Origin: Bathymodiolus brooksi
Lineage: Eukaryota > Mollusca > Bivalvia > Mytilida > Modiolidae
Direction: 5' to 3'
Assembly: GCA_963680875.1 (NCBI GenBank)
Contig: OY804590.1
Location: forward strand, 19,344,640 to 19,408,639
Length of the DNA stretch: 64,000 bases
This document shows positions 34,425 through 45,179 of the stretch, piece by piece. Below the pieces are notes generated by a model. It was not told the origin of the DNA and ran no database searches. It saw nothing but the letters and a program-made list of their open reading frames with translations. Each line of letters begins with the position of its first letter. Position 1 is the first letter of the stretch. The position numbers and the translations under genes are program-made.

Positions 34425-37400
34425 ATCACAATCCGGTTCTTTCCTCATTTATGACTTATTACCGTGTTTGTAAGAAGAGAAACACAACGGGGGTCACATG
34501 TGGAGCAGGAACTGCTTACCCTTTCGTAGCATATGAGTGATGCTTTGTAGATCGTTGTTTTGTCCTTTTTACCATTGTGTTGTCTGTCCTTCTTCTTTTT
34601 ACCATTGTGTTGTCTGTCCTTCTTCTTTTTACCATTGTGTTGTCTGTCCTTCTTCTTTTTACCATTGTGTTGTCTGTCCTTCTTCTTTTTACCATTGTGT
34701 TGTCTGTCCTTCTTCTTTTTACCATTGTGTTGTCTGTCCTTCTTCTTTTTACCATTGTGTTGTCTGTCCTTCTTCTTTTTACCATTGTGTTGTCTGTCCT
34801 TCTTCTTTTTACCATTGTGTTGTCTGTCCTTCTTCTTTTTACCATTGTGTTGTCTGTCCTTCTTCTTTTTACCATTGTATTGTCTGTCCTTCTTCTTTTT
34901 ACCATTGTGTTGTCTGTCCTTCTTCTTTTTACCATTGTGTTGTCTGTCCTTCTTCTTTTTATCATTGTGTTGTCTGTCCTTCTTCTTTTTATCATTGTGT
35001 TGTCTGTCCTTCTTCTTTTTACCATTGTGTTGTCTGTCCTTCTTCTTTTTACCATTGTGTTGTCTGTCCTTCTTCTTTTTACCATTGTGTTGTCTGTCCT
35101 TCTTCTTTTTACCATTGTGTTGTCTGTCCTTCTTCTTTTTACCATTGTGTTGTCTGTCCTTCTTCTTTTTACCATTGTGTTGTCTGTCCTTCTTCTTTTT
35201 ACCATTGTATTGTCTGTCCTTCTTCTTTTTACCATTGTGTTGTCTGTCCTTCTTCTTTTTACCATTGTGTTGTCTGTCCTTCTTCTTTTTACCATTGTAT
35301 TGTCTGTCCTTCTTCTTTTTACCATTGTGTTGTCTGTCCTTCTTCTTTTTACCATTGTGTTGTCTGTCCTTCTTTTTTTTACCATTGTGTTGTCTGTCCT
35401 TCTTCTTTTTACCATTGTGTTGTCTGTCCTTCTTCTTTTTACCATTGTGTTGTCTGTCCTTCTTCTTTTTACCATTGTGTTGTCTGTCCTTCTTCTTTTT
35501 ACCATTGTGTTGTCTGTCCTTCTTCTTTTTACCATTGTGTTGTCTGTCCTTCTTCTTTTTACCATTGTGTTGTCTGTCCTTCTTCTTTTTACCATTGTGT
35601 TGTCTGTCCTTCTTCTTTTTACCATTGTGTTGTCTGTCCTTCTTCTTTTTACCATTGTGTTGTCTGTCCTTCTTCTTTTTACCATTGTATTGTCTGTTCT
35701 TCTTCTTTTTACCATTGTGTTGTCTGTCCTTCTTCTTTTTACCATTGTGTTGTCTGTCCTTCTTCTTTTTACCATTGTGTTATCTGTCCTTCTTCTTTTT
35801 ACCATTGTGTTGTCTGTCCTTCTTCTTTTTACCATTGTATTGTCTGTCCTTCTACTTTTTACCATTGTGTTGTCTGTCCTTCTTTTTTTTACCATTGTGT
35901 TGTCTGTCCTTCTTTTTTTTACCATTGTGTTGTCTGTCCTTCTTCTTTTTACCATTGTGTTGTCTGTCCTTCTTCTTTTTACCATTGTGTTGTCTGTCCT
36001 TCTTCTTTTTACCATTATATTGTCTGTCCTTCTTCTTTTTACCATTGTATTGTCTGTCCTTCTTCTTTTTACCATTGTGTTGTCTGTCCTTCTTCTTTTT
36101 ACCATTGTGTTGTCTGTCCTTCTTCTTTTTACCATTGTGTTGTCTGTCCTTCTTCTTTTTACCATTGTGTTGTCTGTCCTTCTTCTTTTTACCATTGTAT
36201 TGTCTGTCCTTCTTCTTTTTACCATTATGTTTTCTGTCCTTCTTCTTTTTACCATTGTGTTGTCTGTCCTTCTTCTTTTTACCATTGTGTTGTCTGTCCT
36301 TCTTCTTTTTACCATTGTGTTGTCTGTCCTTCTTCTTTTTACCATTGTGTTGTCTGTCCTTCTTCTTTTTACCATTGTGTTGTCTGTGTTTCTTCTTTTT
36401 ACCATTGTGTTGTCTGTCCTTCTTCTTTTTACCATTGTGTTGTCTGTCCTTCTTCTTTTTACCATTGTGTTGTCTGTCCTTCTTCTTTTTACCATTGTAT
36501 TGTCTGTCCTTCTTCTTTTTACCATTGTGTTGTCTGTCCTTCTTCTTTTTACCATTGTGTTGTCTGTCCTTCTTCTTTTTACCATTGTGTTGTCTGTCCT
36601 TCTTCTATTTACCATTGTGTTGTCTTTGTTTCTTCTTTTTACCATTGTGTTGTCTGTCCTTCTTCTTTTTACCATTGTGTTGTCTGTCCTTCTTTTTACC
36701 ATTGTGTTGTCTGTGTTTCTTATTTTTACCATTGTGTTGTCTGTGTTTCTTCTTTTTACCATTGTGTTGTCTGTCCTTCTTCTTTTTACCATTGTGTTGT
36801 CTGTCCTTCTTCTTTTTACCATTATGTTGTCTGTCCTTCTTCTTTTTACCATTGTGTTGTCTGTCCTTCTTCTTTTTACCATTGTGTTGTCTGTCCTTCT
36901 TCTTTTTACCATTGTGTTGTCTGTCCTTCTTCTTTTTACCATTGTATTGTCTGTCCTTCTTCTTTTTACCATTGTGTTGTCTGTCCTTCTTCTTTTTACC
37001 ATTGTGTTGTCTGTCCTTCTTCTTTTTACCATTGTGTTGTCTGTCCTTCTTCTTTTTACCATTGTGTTGTCTGTCCTTCTTCTTTTTACCATTGTGTTGT
37101 CTGTCCTTCTTCTTTTTACCATTGTGTTGTCTGTCCTTCTTCTTTTTACCATTGTGTTGTCTGTCCTTCTTCTTTTTACCATTGTGTTGTCTGTCCTTCT
37201 TCTTTTTACCATTGTGTTGTCTGTCCTTCTTCTTTTTACCATTGTGTTGTCTGTCCTTCTTCTTTTTACCATTGTGTTGTCTGTCCTTCTTCTTTTTACC
37301 ATTGTGTTGTCTGTCCTTCTTCTTTTTACCATTGTGTTGTCTGTCCTTCTTCTTTTTACCATTGTGTTGTCTGTGTTTCTTCTTTTTACCATTGTGTTGT

Positions 37401-37575
37401 CTGTCCTTCTTCTTTTTACCATTGTGTTGTCTGTCCTTCTTCTTTTTACCATTGTGTTGTCTGTCCTTCTTCTTTTTACCATTGTGTTGTCTGTCCTTCT
37501 TCTTTTTACAATTGTGTTGTCTGTCCTTCTTCTTTTTACCATTGTGTTGTCTGTCCTTCTTCGATACTTTTAAAG
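34425..37575 (+). mobile_element. Retroelement 3' tail (family 1) hosting the 30-bp array
   Basis: 34425-34560 reads as the end of the RT protein (TTTCCTCATTTATGACTTAT, then a stop) and the start of the family-1 tail: AACACAACGGGGGTCACATG, TGGAGCAGGAACTGCTTACC, CTTTGTAGATCGTTGTTTTG. At the point where other copies read CTTTTTCTTTTGGCCATTGT the array begins. After the array TTCTTCGATAC follows as in the normal tail (TTCTTCGATATACGG), then homology is lost. Confidence 0.82.
34561..37563. repeat. 30-bp satellite array, about 100 copies
   Basis: Unit in + orientation: CTTTTTACCATTGTGTTGTC, TGTCCTTCTT. Substitutions are scattered throughout (for example ATTGTAT, ATTATGT, CTGTGTTTC, CTATTT), and one unit near 36690 is 27 bp. 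Because 30 is a multiple of three and the unit is stop-free in five of six frames, the array produces artificial frames of about 1000 codons on both strands, such as a - strand one with the ten-residue period MVKRRRTDNT. I see no promoter, splice site or unique domain attached, so none is called as a gene. Confidence 0.96.
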
Positions 37576-37634
37576 TATGTGAGAGTTTTGTAGCTGGTCG
37601 GACTTTTCTCCGTTTACTTTCACCAGAAAAACTG

Positions 37635-37900
37635 ATCGCCATGATATATATATAAATCCAATTACTACTTTGGCACAGGAGTTGTAGCATGGTAGTTAGA
37701 TTTAAAACTAACTGTGCATATCACCCTTATAGTTATGAGTTGTGCGGTGTACTCGATAGAACTTTATGTTTTTCAATGACTTGCTGCTGGTCGGTGTTTT
37801 TTTTTTTCGGGTACTCTGTTCTCGTCCATCAATAAAACTGACCGCCACGATATAGTTATATTATTTTTGAAAGTGACGTTAAACACCCTAAGTCTAACCG
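37635..37900 (+). mobile_element. SINE2
   Basis: TAGCATGGTAGTTAGATTTA, AAACTAACTGTGCATATCAC, CTTATAGTTATGAGTTGTGC, GGTGTACTCGATAGAAC, TTTTCAATGACTTGCTGCTG, CGGGTACTCTGTTC, CAATAAAACTGACCGCCACG, ATATAGTTATATTATTTTTG, AAAGTGACGTTAAACACCC. Head decayed. Confidence 0.72.
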
Positions 37901-37904
37901 TCAG

Positions 37905-38585
37905 TTATTATTTTCGTGTCTGTTTATCGTGCAACAAAATTGACGTTTTGTCAACAAATATGTTCTGCTATTAAGGTTTGTAACATTGAAATTAGATAAC
38001 GGGGAATTGTATTTATGTTCAATTGGTGTTTCAATTAAAAGCCACGTATGTTAATGAGATGGTGATCAATGTACAAAGAAAGACACAATGTTTAGATACA
38101 ATTTTAATTCGATTAAACAACTTTCTAAACATGAAATTTTCTCAACAATGTTTTAAGGGAAATTATATTTATTTTCTATGTTTGTGCAGTCAGTATGTTG
38201 TATTCAAAACTCGTCAGTGAAGAAATTCAATACCAAAACGCTTTTAAAACATTTTACAGTAAACATTAAATTCCAGATGATGAATTTTAAAGCAAAGGAT
38301 GTTATTTCAATTTTCACTTTGATGAAGTTGATTTATTTAAGATGCATAAATTGGCCATTAGAGTTTCATGATGTTCAAACAGTGATGGAGTTTCCTATTG
38401 TCTCCATGGTTGACAAACCAACAAGGTTATCATGCACTTGGCATTTAGCAAGTTGCTCAGCAGAGTATGAATGTTGTGCAAGATGACGTAATTGACAACG
38501 TATAATAAAGACGGACCAATAGTACTTGTGTTATAACCAGTGAATCGTTATCACGATTCGGGGGGAGAGGGAGGGGGTGGTCATG
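37905..38585. other. No supported gene; G-rich tract at 38560-38580
   Basis: Two short overlapping ORFs (38023-38220, 38178-38486) have no recognisable motif. The run GGGGGGAGAGGGAGGGGGTGG at 38561-38581 has four G-tracts and could form a G-quadruplex. Nothing else identified. Confidence 0.45.
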
Positions 38586-38749
38586 GAATCCAATTGACCA
38601 GTTAGTTTAAGCCTGTCACATATTTGTGTCTGTCTCAAGCCAGGATCTGGATGTCCAACGAAATATGTCAAGATCTTTTTTGTTTGTGTTCAGAAAGTTC
38701 AGGTCAGCCATGATTTTTTGTGTTGTTGATATTCGTGAAATTGTTGATA

Positions 38750-38925
38750 ATCACTGTTTAAATAAACGTTAGAGAAAACCGAAGGGGGTATCAATAATAG
38801 ACAATCTAGAGACACTGGCAACAATGGGTTCACAAGACACATGACGAAGACAAACAAAACAAAGAATAAAACACAGAAAACTACACGGATGAGCAACAGG
38901 GACTCACCAAAAACTTTCATTCCAT
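38750..38925 (-). repeat. Retroelement 3' tail (variant B)
   Basis: On the - strand: TTTTTGGTGAGTCCCTGTTG, CTCATCCGTGTAGTTTTCTG, TTTGTCTTCGTCATGTGTCT, CCATTGTTGCCAGTGTCTCT, ATTGATACCCCCTTCGGTTT, TCTCTAACGTTTATTTA. The ORF across it reads through the tail and is not a gene. Confidence 0.65.
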
Positions 38926-39299
38926 TACTATGCATTTTGAAATACGCAAAGAATAAAAATGAAAAATAAAACACTTTCTTTTTCCATTTAAAGTTAAAGA
39001 AGCATTGTATTAATCATCTGAATATGTTCTTACGAGAATTGATTTTCACATTAATGAATGATTTACATACCAATTAAATGTCAGCTTTGGCTGGAAGAAA
39101 AACATCAGGCATACATTTGAGTCCTTAAAAAAAACTTCTCACAATTCTACGACCTCCAGTGAAGGAAGTATAATATATTTCCAATTTAAATAGTTACTTT
39201 GTAGTTAATTTAATCTTATATTCCATTTGAACTGTTTTCCGAATGGATAACTTCATCTTGCGTGTTTTGAAAATGTAAAGTTAAAAAATGTTCTTTTAT

Positions 39300-39415
39300 C
39301 ATGTTTCTCTCTATCATTTGACTTTCAAGTCGTTTGACTTTGAACGTACCTGATGAAGACTATTCCAGAAACGCGCCGTCCACAATAAATTGGATATCTG
39401 CGCTTTTATTTATAA
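39300..39415 (+). repeat. Hammerhead-type dispersed repeat with intact core halves
   Basis: CTATCATTTGACTTTCAAGT, TGACTTTGAACGTACCTGAT, GAAGACTATTCCAGAAACGC, GCCGTCCACAATAAATTGGA, TATCTGCGCTTTTATTT. CTGATGA and GAAAC are intact; the TC of the cleavage-type triplet is changed to CC and part of the helix I partner is deleted. Confidence 0.7.
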
Positions 39416-39427
39416 TAATGAAAAAAA

Positions 39428-39495
39428 AAGAGTTTGAAGATACCAAAGGGTAAATAGAGTACGTAAACTGAAGACGAAGAGACAACACAATGTCA
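39428..39495 (-). repeat. Retroelement 3' terminus (family 1), short
   Basis: AAGAGTTTGAAGATACCAAA, GGGTAAATAGAGTACGTAAA, GACGAAGAGACAACACAATG: only the last ~65 bp of the family-1 tail, reversed. This is nearly the same segment that is amplified in the 62-bp array, here as one copy. Confidence 0.72.
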
Positions 39496-39499
39496 CTTT

Positions 39500-39910
39500 A
39501 TGCAAAGTAAACATTTTATTAAATGCTTCCTGTAACTGTGGCACACCATGCGAACATTTTCGCCAGTTCATTTCTGATTATAATACATATACAGACTATG
39601 GAGAAATAGTATTTAATAGTCTTTATTGGTTATCTTCTAACATTAATATTGATGTAAATCTACTAATAAAGGGAAGTGATCTCCTAACATATCAAGAAAA
39701 TACAACTATTCTTAAGCATGTGTTTCAATATATTAAAGACTCCAAACGATTTACAAATATCTAGATGATCTAGAGAACCAACACACATCTCCAAAAGTAT
39801 TTATTTTCCTTTCACGTATTGTCTCTACCTATGTTTTTGTATTCAATCGTTCCGAGTTTATTTATCTCTATGCATATTATATCATTTCATGTGCACATGC
39901 TAATACATAT
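39500..39910. other. No supported gene
   Basis: AT-rich. No repeat, splice signal or RNA gene recognised. Confidence 0.4.
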
Positions 39911-39916
39911 TTATAT

Positions 39917-39988
39917 AATAATGTTGTGTTAGCAATGATTATGTCAACATAGTGGTCAAGGATGAAGACATAGTCATTGCTAACACAA

Positions 39989-40027
<39 letters not shown>
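39917..40027. repeat. Inverted repeat ending in an (ATT)n microsatellite
   Basis: AATAATGTTGTGTTAGCAAT continuing GATTATGTC (39917-39945) is answered by its reverse complement at 39967-39995 with one mismatch; the loop is 21 bp. The right arm runs straight into about eleven ATT/TTA units. The asparagine run in the ORF on the - strand comes from this microsatellite. Confidence 0.88.
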
Positions 40028-40534
40028 GCTGACTGTTATATGTAGACAAAATATATTGAAAACTATTACAATAAAGGAGGTCCTGATATTGGTGACTAAT
40101 ATATTGGATCAGATAGTCTTGAAAGTGTGAGAATATTCTTTGTTTCATATAAGGCTTTAAAAATATAAAGATTTTTGAAGTTTGAAATTTAATTAACAAC
40201 AATAACAGTATCAAAAAACAGTAACATGCATACTAGACGACTATAATAGATTGACAGATTGGATCCGTCCCCTTTCACGTGGACTAGCTATATATAGCTT
40301 GACAGACAGCTGAAAACCCAACCTTACCCGCGTGAAACTGGCATAGTAGATGTACTATTTTCGCATAGTATATCAACGCTATATAATTTGTTGTGATATA
40401 TGCCAAAATATCGTATGAACTTATATTACAGAAGAAATTTACAGAAAGCATAATAATATAGATTATTGTATTCAGGAGAAGACTTCAAAAGTGTCCGATC
40501 CCAATTTGTTATATTTAACAAATAAAATATGTTT

Positions 40535-40640
40535 AAGCTAAAACACAATGCTAAAAGAAAAAGGCCAAAGAACGATCTACAAAACACTACACAGAATACT
40601 AAAGATAGAACAACACGAAACGAAAGTTTAAACAGTGACA
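40535..40640 (-). repeat. Retroelement 3' tail fragment (family 1)
   Basis: On the - strand: TTTCGTTTCGTGTTGTTCTA, TCTTTAGTATTCTGTGTAGT, GTTTTGTAGATCGTTCTTTG, GCCTTTTTCTTTTAGCATTG. Both ends missing. Confidence 0.62.
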
Positions 40641-41049
40641 GCAGACCACACACTATCACAAAAATGAATGACAACTGAAACATGGACAGTACAATAGCAG
40701 AGTCATCACACTTGCAGGAAAAAACCACAATCCGTTTTAGAGAAATCAAAATATAATTAAACGTTCTCATCATAATAAATAGATAAAATTGATTTTACAT
40801 ATTTAAGTTAATTTAAATATTTGTATGTATCTATAGATATAATCTTGTTCCCCTATTATTAAACAGAGGCCATTAATGTGTAAGAATGAGAGACAACCAC
40901 TAATATACAGGTTAGAGGCCATGTCACACAATGATATGCTTACCCCTCATTGCGAAACACACTAGAAATCATAAACTTGTTCATTCATACTGTTTGAAAA
41001 TGGTCACAATAAAACCAACCTCCAAACCACGGATAATTCTTATGGAAAA

Positions 41050-41118
41050 TATTTAGGGTTATGGTGTTTAACTCCACTTTCAACAAAATTTCAGATATAT
41101 AGTGGCGGCTGGCAAACC
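41050..41118 (-). mobile_element. SINE2 tail fragment
   Basis: On the - strand: GCCAGCCGCCACTATATATC, TGAAATTTTGTTGAAAGTGG, AGTTAAACACCATAACCC. Just the conserved 3' end. Confidence 0.62.
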
Positions 41119-41129
41119 CTAAATTCTAA

Positions 41130-41135
41130 CAACAG

Positions 41136-41169
<34 letters not shown>

Positions 41170-41340
41170 GTATATATACGTCTTAAAATTAAACCAAACA
41201 GTGTTAGAATTAGATTTTAGAGCTGTAAAATGTTTGTTCTTCCCTCGATGGGATTTGAAACCACACCACTGCAGCACCATTCGCTTAGCCTTACGCCCAG
41301 CGCCCTAGACCACTCGACCACAGCCACTCCGACATAAACC
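41130..41340 (-). mobile_element. tRNA-derived SINE, family SINE3 (tRNA-Leu-like head)
   Basis: On the - strand the head reads GAGTGGCTGTGGTCGAGTGG, TCTAGGGCGCTGGGCGTAAG, GCTAAGCGAATGGTGC, then GTGGTTTCAAATCCCATCGA as B box, AGGGAAGAACAAACATTTTA, TTCTAACACTGTTTGGTTTA and a TA-rich microsatellite. The head resembles a tRNA-Leu/Ser type D-arm region. The second copy is at 54040-54215 in the opposite direction. Confidence 0.75.
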
Positions 41341-42079
41341 ACTAAAGCGGAATGGATGAAGCAAGGGTTAAATTTGTTAATTGATTAATTGATATCTGAA
41401 AATATAAACAAACAATGAAAACCCTATACATATTTACTTCCGCGTCATATTCTTTCCCAGAGATGACGCTATATACACACGAACACTAAACACACCTGAC
41501 CAGTGCTCGATAATTGTATATGGTTTTCCTGGAATATGTATGGCTTGTTTTATTTTTATTTACAAACAATTTGTCACGTCTTAGTACATCTATTTGGAGT
41601 TACATAAGCAGAAGAGAGAATCCGAAATCGTAGTGACGTCATTATGGAGCGTTTTATATGAACTTGGTCTAATGAATTTGTATGACAAATGTATTATTTT
41701 TTTCTGATATTGACAGCAAAAAATGTTTTTTAAAAATGTACCATTAAGTTGAACGTACCCGGAGTGTGTAAGCCGGGATAATCAGATGGAGCCGACGTTT
41801 GCTTACACAGTCAACATGGCGTCTCAAGAGAATTCGGAGGAAAATACTGTATCACAAATAAATGGATGAACATGTCAGTGTTAATTCACTATGTACTGGC
41901 GAAGGACTAATTGTTCTACAAATATAATTACTTTTCATGATAAATAAATGCAACTTGCGATTTAAATGGTACTTTAGGCACACGGCGACATAAAATCGTT
42001 GGTTTTCATTTTGATAAAGGTTGGCTACTGTGGAGCCCCAATGCGGATTCGCATTCATTAGGCCACTCGAAAATCTCAC

Positions 42080-42905
42080 GAACGAGGAGATGTAGTGGGA
42101 ACAAAACCCGCCAAATATCGGTAATAGAAGCTTTTACTTTGAAAACATCCCATGCAAGCAACCAGTTACCAAGCACTGGTCATGGTAGTCTACAAAGACG
42201 TGAGGGACACTATTCATCGATGGTGCAAACGGGGGTCAGTTAAGGATAACAGTTGACCGAATGCTGGTTACAGAAGTACAATAAATATATTACTTCAGTG
42301 TATTATTTGGCCTACAATCATGTCCATCATTTTCATCTTAAATTAAACATCGTAAGATAGATTCCCATCATTTACTTACAAGATTTCCGGATACTATTGT
42401 GATGAGTTTTAGCATTTAAGTTTATTGGAGAATTGTGTACACTGTTGACCAACAATTGACGCCATGTATTTAACCTGTCAGATGACATTGATGGAAACCA
42501 ATCAAATTAATAGACCAACCATATGGCCATAGCATTCTATTTTGTCACGTACCGGAAGTTAATTTGTCTATTTGACATTAAGCTATTAGTGTAAGATTAA
42601 AGCTATTAGCGATCAGAATGATCTTTGTCTAAACCAACTGACAAGCCATGTCTTGTGTTTGACACTAAGAGACGTGTTATATTAATATCAGTACCTGCAT
42701 GATATATGTCCATGTTCCTTACTTACGTATTATCTATATATGGTACACGTCTAAGACAGGCATCTTCCGATAATAGATTTATATAATATATAATATGCAC
42801 GTCTACGACAGGCACCTAGCGATGCTAGACAAGTACAAATGTATCGCAACCAGGATAAACTAAACACCACAACTACTTGTACAAACTAATACACTCAACC
42901 ATGAC
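42080..42905. other. No supported gene
   Basis: No exon, RNA or shared repeat identified. At 41786-41869 upstream an ATG-rich short frame exists, discussed under rejected items. Confidence 0.4.
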
Positions 42906-42913
42906 TTTAAATA

Positions 42914-43165
42914 AGGGTAATAACAAAATTACCGAACTCCGAACAATCTTACAAAGGGAAAGTCAAAACTCATAATTATACAAACAGACAAAATCAGTCA
43001 ACAACCGGAAAACTGTGAAAACCGTAATGACCCTGACTTGGTACAGGCATTTCTAAAGAAAGGTGGGTTGAATCAGATTTTAAAGCGCCAAACCTCCCGC
43101 TCTCATTACGGTTCAAAGGTTCCGGCTGTTACTATAACAGTATTTAAATACAGGAACAGAATAGG
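42914..43165 (-). repeat. Retroelement 3' tail (family 2)
   Basis: Nearly identical over 250 bp to 30863-31113 (same orientation): AAGGGTAATAACAAAATTAC, CGAACTCCGAACAATCTTAC, GACCCTGACTTGGTACAGGC, CCTCCCGCTCTCATTACGGT, TATTTAAATACAGGAACA. Few differences, so the two copies are recent. No RT-coding sequence is attached here. Confidence 0.82.
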
Positions 43166-43169
43166 ACAC

Positions 43170-44285
43170 CTCTATATAGCAAATCACTGTCTATAACAGA
43201 CAGCCTCATTTCCCCCATTTATGAGTAGTGCATACTGTCAAACATGTTTTAGTGACCACCTCTATAAAGCAATAACTTGTATTATGTTACCTTAATTGTG
43301 ATTTTCCTTCAAAGTGCATTTCATATTAATTAAACCTGTGTTATGGTTATGTGACACTACTTCAATGTTCTCTTTGAAGGTCGCATAGAACAGATTTGAC
43401 TATGATTTTAACCTGGCAATAAAGAGCACATTTTCAGGTTCCCTTGCATACCCTTTATAAAAGATCCAAATTACATCCCATTAAAAATCGAGGAGACTGG
43501 GTGTATGAAAGGGTCGAACCCCCAATTCAATTCATGACTCTCACCCACCCATCGTGTATTATGACGACGCGAACATTGTTTCTATAGTGACAGAAATCAG
43601 CCAATGAAAGTTGATTTTGGGATTGATATTGGCAACAGAACAGATGTACATGATAGCAAAAAAAGGCGAGAAATCGAAAACAATTAGCAAGATGAGCACG
43701 ATTGTTCTGTTGGACTTTGTAACTATTTTGACAATGTGGTATTGTTTGTTTTTCATTTTAATGCCTCGACAACCAATTAATTTTCTCTATAAAGTTCCTT
43801 CACGACAAACAACAATAAATCATGTCTTCCCGTCCACAGATCCATCTTAGCGCCACATAGGTACCAATAGGATTTATTGTTTGTTTCGTTCACTTCCTGA
43901 ACACATCTGCAATATGGTTTCATTCAGGCAAAAAAAAACCAAAATGAATCATGCATAAATACGGCATTTGTACATAATAAAATCAAACAAGGAACACTTA
44001 AGATAATAACTTAATCATTTCACTTGTGCTTAAATTAATCTGACCTTTTAAAGAAAAGGATATATGCAATTGGAATATTGTAAGTCAAGGACTCGTGATA
44101 TTGTAGACAGATAAAATTCACTTCATAAATAATTGAAAATCGTAGTGTTTGAACTATAATATGTACAATGTTTTCACAATTTAGTAAAATTATATCCTCT
44201 GTCATTGAGTAAGCTTTCGTAATATTTATTATATCTTTAAACAAAAACTCTCTTACTGCAAAATGGTAGGCAACGTTCCCAGGTT
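43170..44285. other. No supported gene
   Basis: Short ORFs on both strands at 43559-43850 overlap each other and have no recognisable motif. No repeats shared with the rest of the window were seen. Confidence 0.4.
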
Positions 44286-44291
44286 ATAGTT

Positions 44292-44682
44292 TTAGATCAC
44301 GGATACGTTTATTTTGACAAGCGCGAAACGAAAGGCAAAAAGGACTACACAGAAAATAAAGTCATTGTGGATAAGATATTTTTTGAGTTCGGAGGCAACA
44401 TTTTTCAACAAATCACCGGCATTCCTGTTGGTACAGAGTATGGCCTTCTTGCCAATCTTTTCCTATACTCATATGAGTCTGAGTTTACACAAAAACAAAG
44501 ACAAAATAACACAGAAGCTAAAGCATTTAATCTCACTTTCAAGTATAATGATGATGTTCTGTCAATTAATAATCCAGACTTTGCTAACGGGATTCCATGA
44601 ATATACACACAAAGAACTTGAGATACAGGAAACAACAGAAACAGGTCCTTTCCTCGTTCATGACTTATTACGGGGTTTGTAA
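44292..44682 (+). pseudogene. Reverse transcriptase remnant including the catalytic motif region
   Basis: In the frame of 44316 the translation reads GYVYFDKRETKGKKDYTENK, then DKIFFEFGGNIFQQITGIPV, GTEYGLLANLFLYSYESEF and FNLTFKYNDDVLSINNPDF. The GIPVGT motif and the Y-x-D-D motif (YNDD) are hallmarks of the RT palm. Near 44597 the frame breaks: the stop follows NGIP, while another frame continues THKELEIQETTETGPFLVHD, LLRGL and stop at 44682. About a hundred codons between ETTET and the C-terminus are deleted, as seen by comparison with 31217-31645. Broken and inactive. A family-1 tail follows. Confidence 0.78.
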
Positions 44683-44915
44683 CTAGATTAACAGGACGGA
44701 TGTCACTAGTGGAGCAGTAACTGCCTACCCTTCCGAAGCACCTGAGTTCACCCCCAGTTTTTAGTGGGATTCGTGTTACTCGATCTTTAGTTCTATATGT
44801 ATGTCTTGTTGATCGTTTTTTGTCATTTTGTACTTTTTCTTTTGGCCATTGCGTTGTCTGTTCTTCGATATACGGATTCTGATTGCACCTTTGGTATCTT
44901 CAAACTCTTCCTACT
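44645..44915 (+). repeat. Retroelement 3' tail (family 1), complete
   Basis: The reference copy: AACAGGACGGATGTCACTAG, TGGAGCAGTAACTGCCTACC, CTTCCGAAGCACCTGAGTTC, CCCCAGTTTTTAGTGGGATT, GTTACTCGATCTTTAGTTC, GGCCATTGCGTTGTCTGTTC, TTCGATATACGGATTCTGAT, CCTTTGGTATCTTCAAACTC. It directly follows the RT stop codon. Confidence 0.85.
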
Positions 44916-45179
44916 AGCCTTTATGACAATTGATAACATTTCAATTTTGCCGTTTTAAATGTTCTACACCTTGATAGTAATATACCAACCGCTCCCTAGT
45001 ATGAAGTTTATATTTCATAACCGATACGCTACGCGCGAACTTGCAATTTGTTTTCAGACGTTTCACAACCTCACAATATTCTGAGTACTAAGCTATTAAA
45101 TCAAGGATTCTTCAAGAATCGTCTTATCTTATTTTTCAAAACGTTTTTCGGAAGAAATCAACAATCGTGTAGAAAAGTT

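Noticed and set aside
34516..37690. Five overlapping frames of 360-1031 codons as large repeat proteins
   Set aside because: They arise because a 30-bp unit without stops is repeated about a hundred times. The unit is a piece of a retroelement 3' tail, the frames have no unique domain, and both strands are equally open.
41786..41869. Small ORF with a good start context (CAACATGGCG)
   Set aside because: Only 28 codons in the longest reading, ending in a stop with no splice donor before it; no similarity to anything I know. It could be a 5' leader or nothing.
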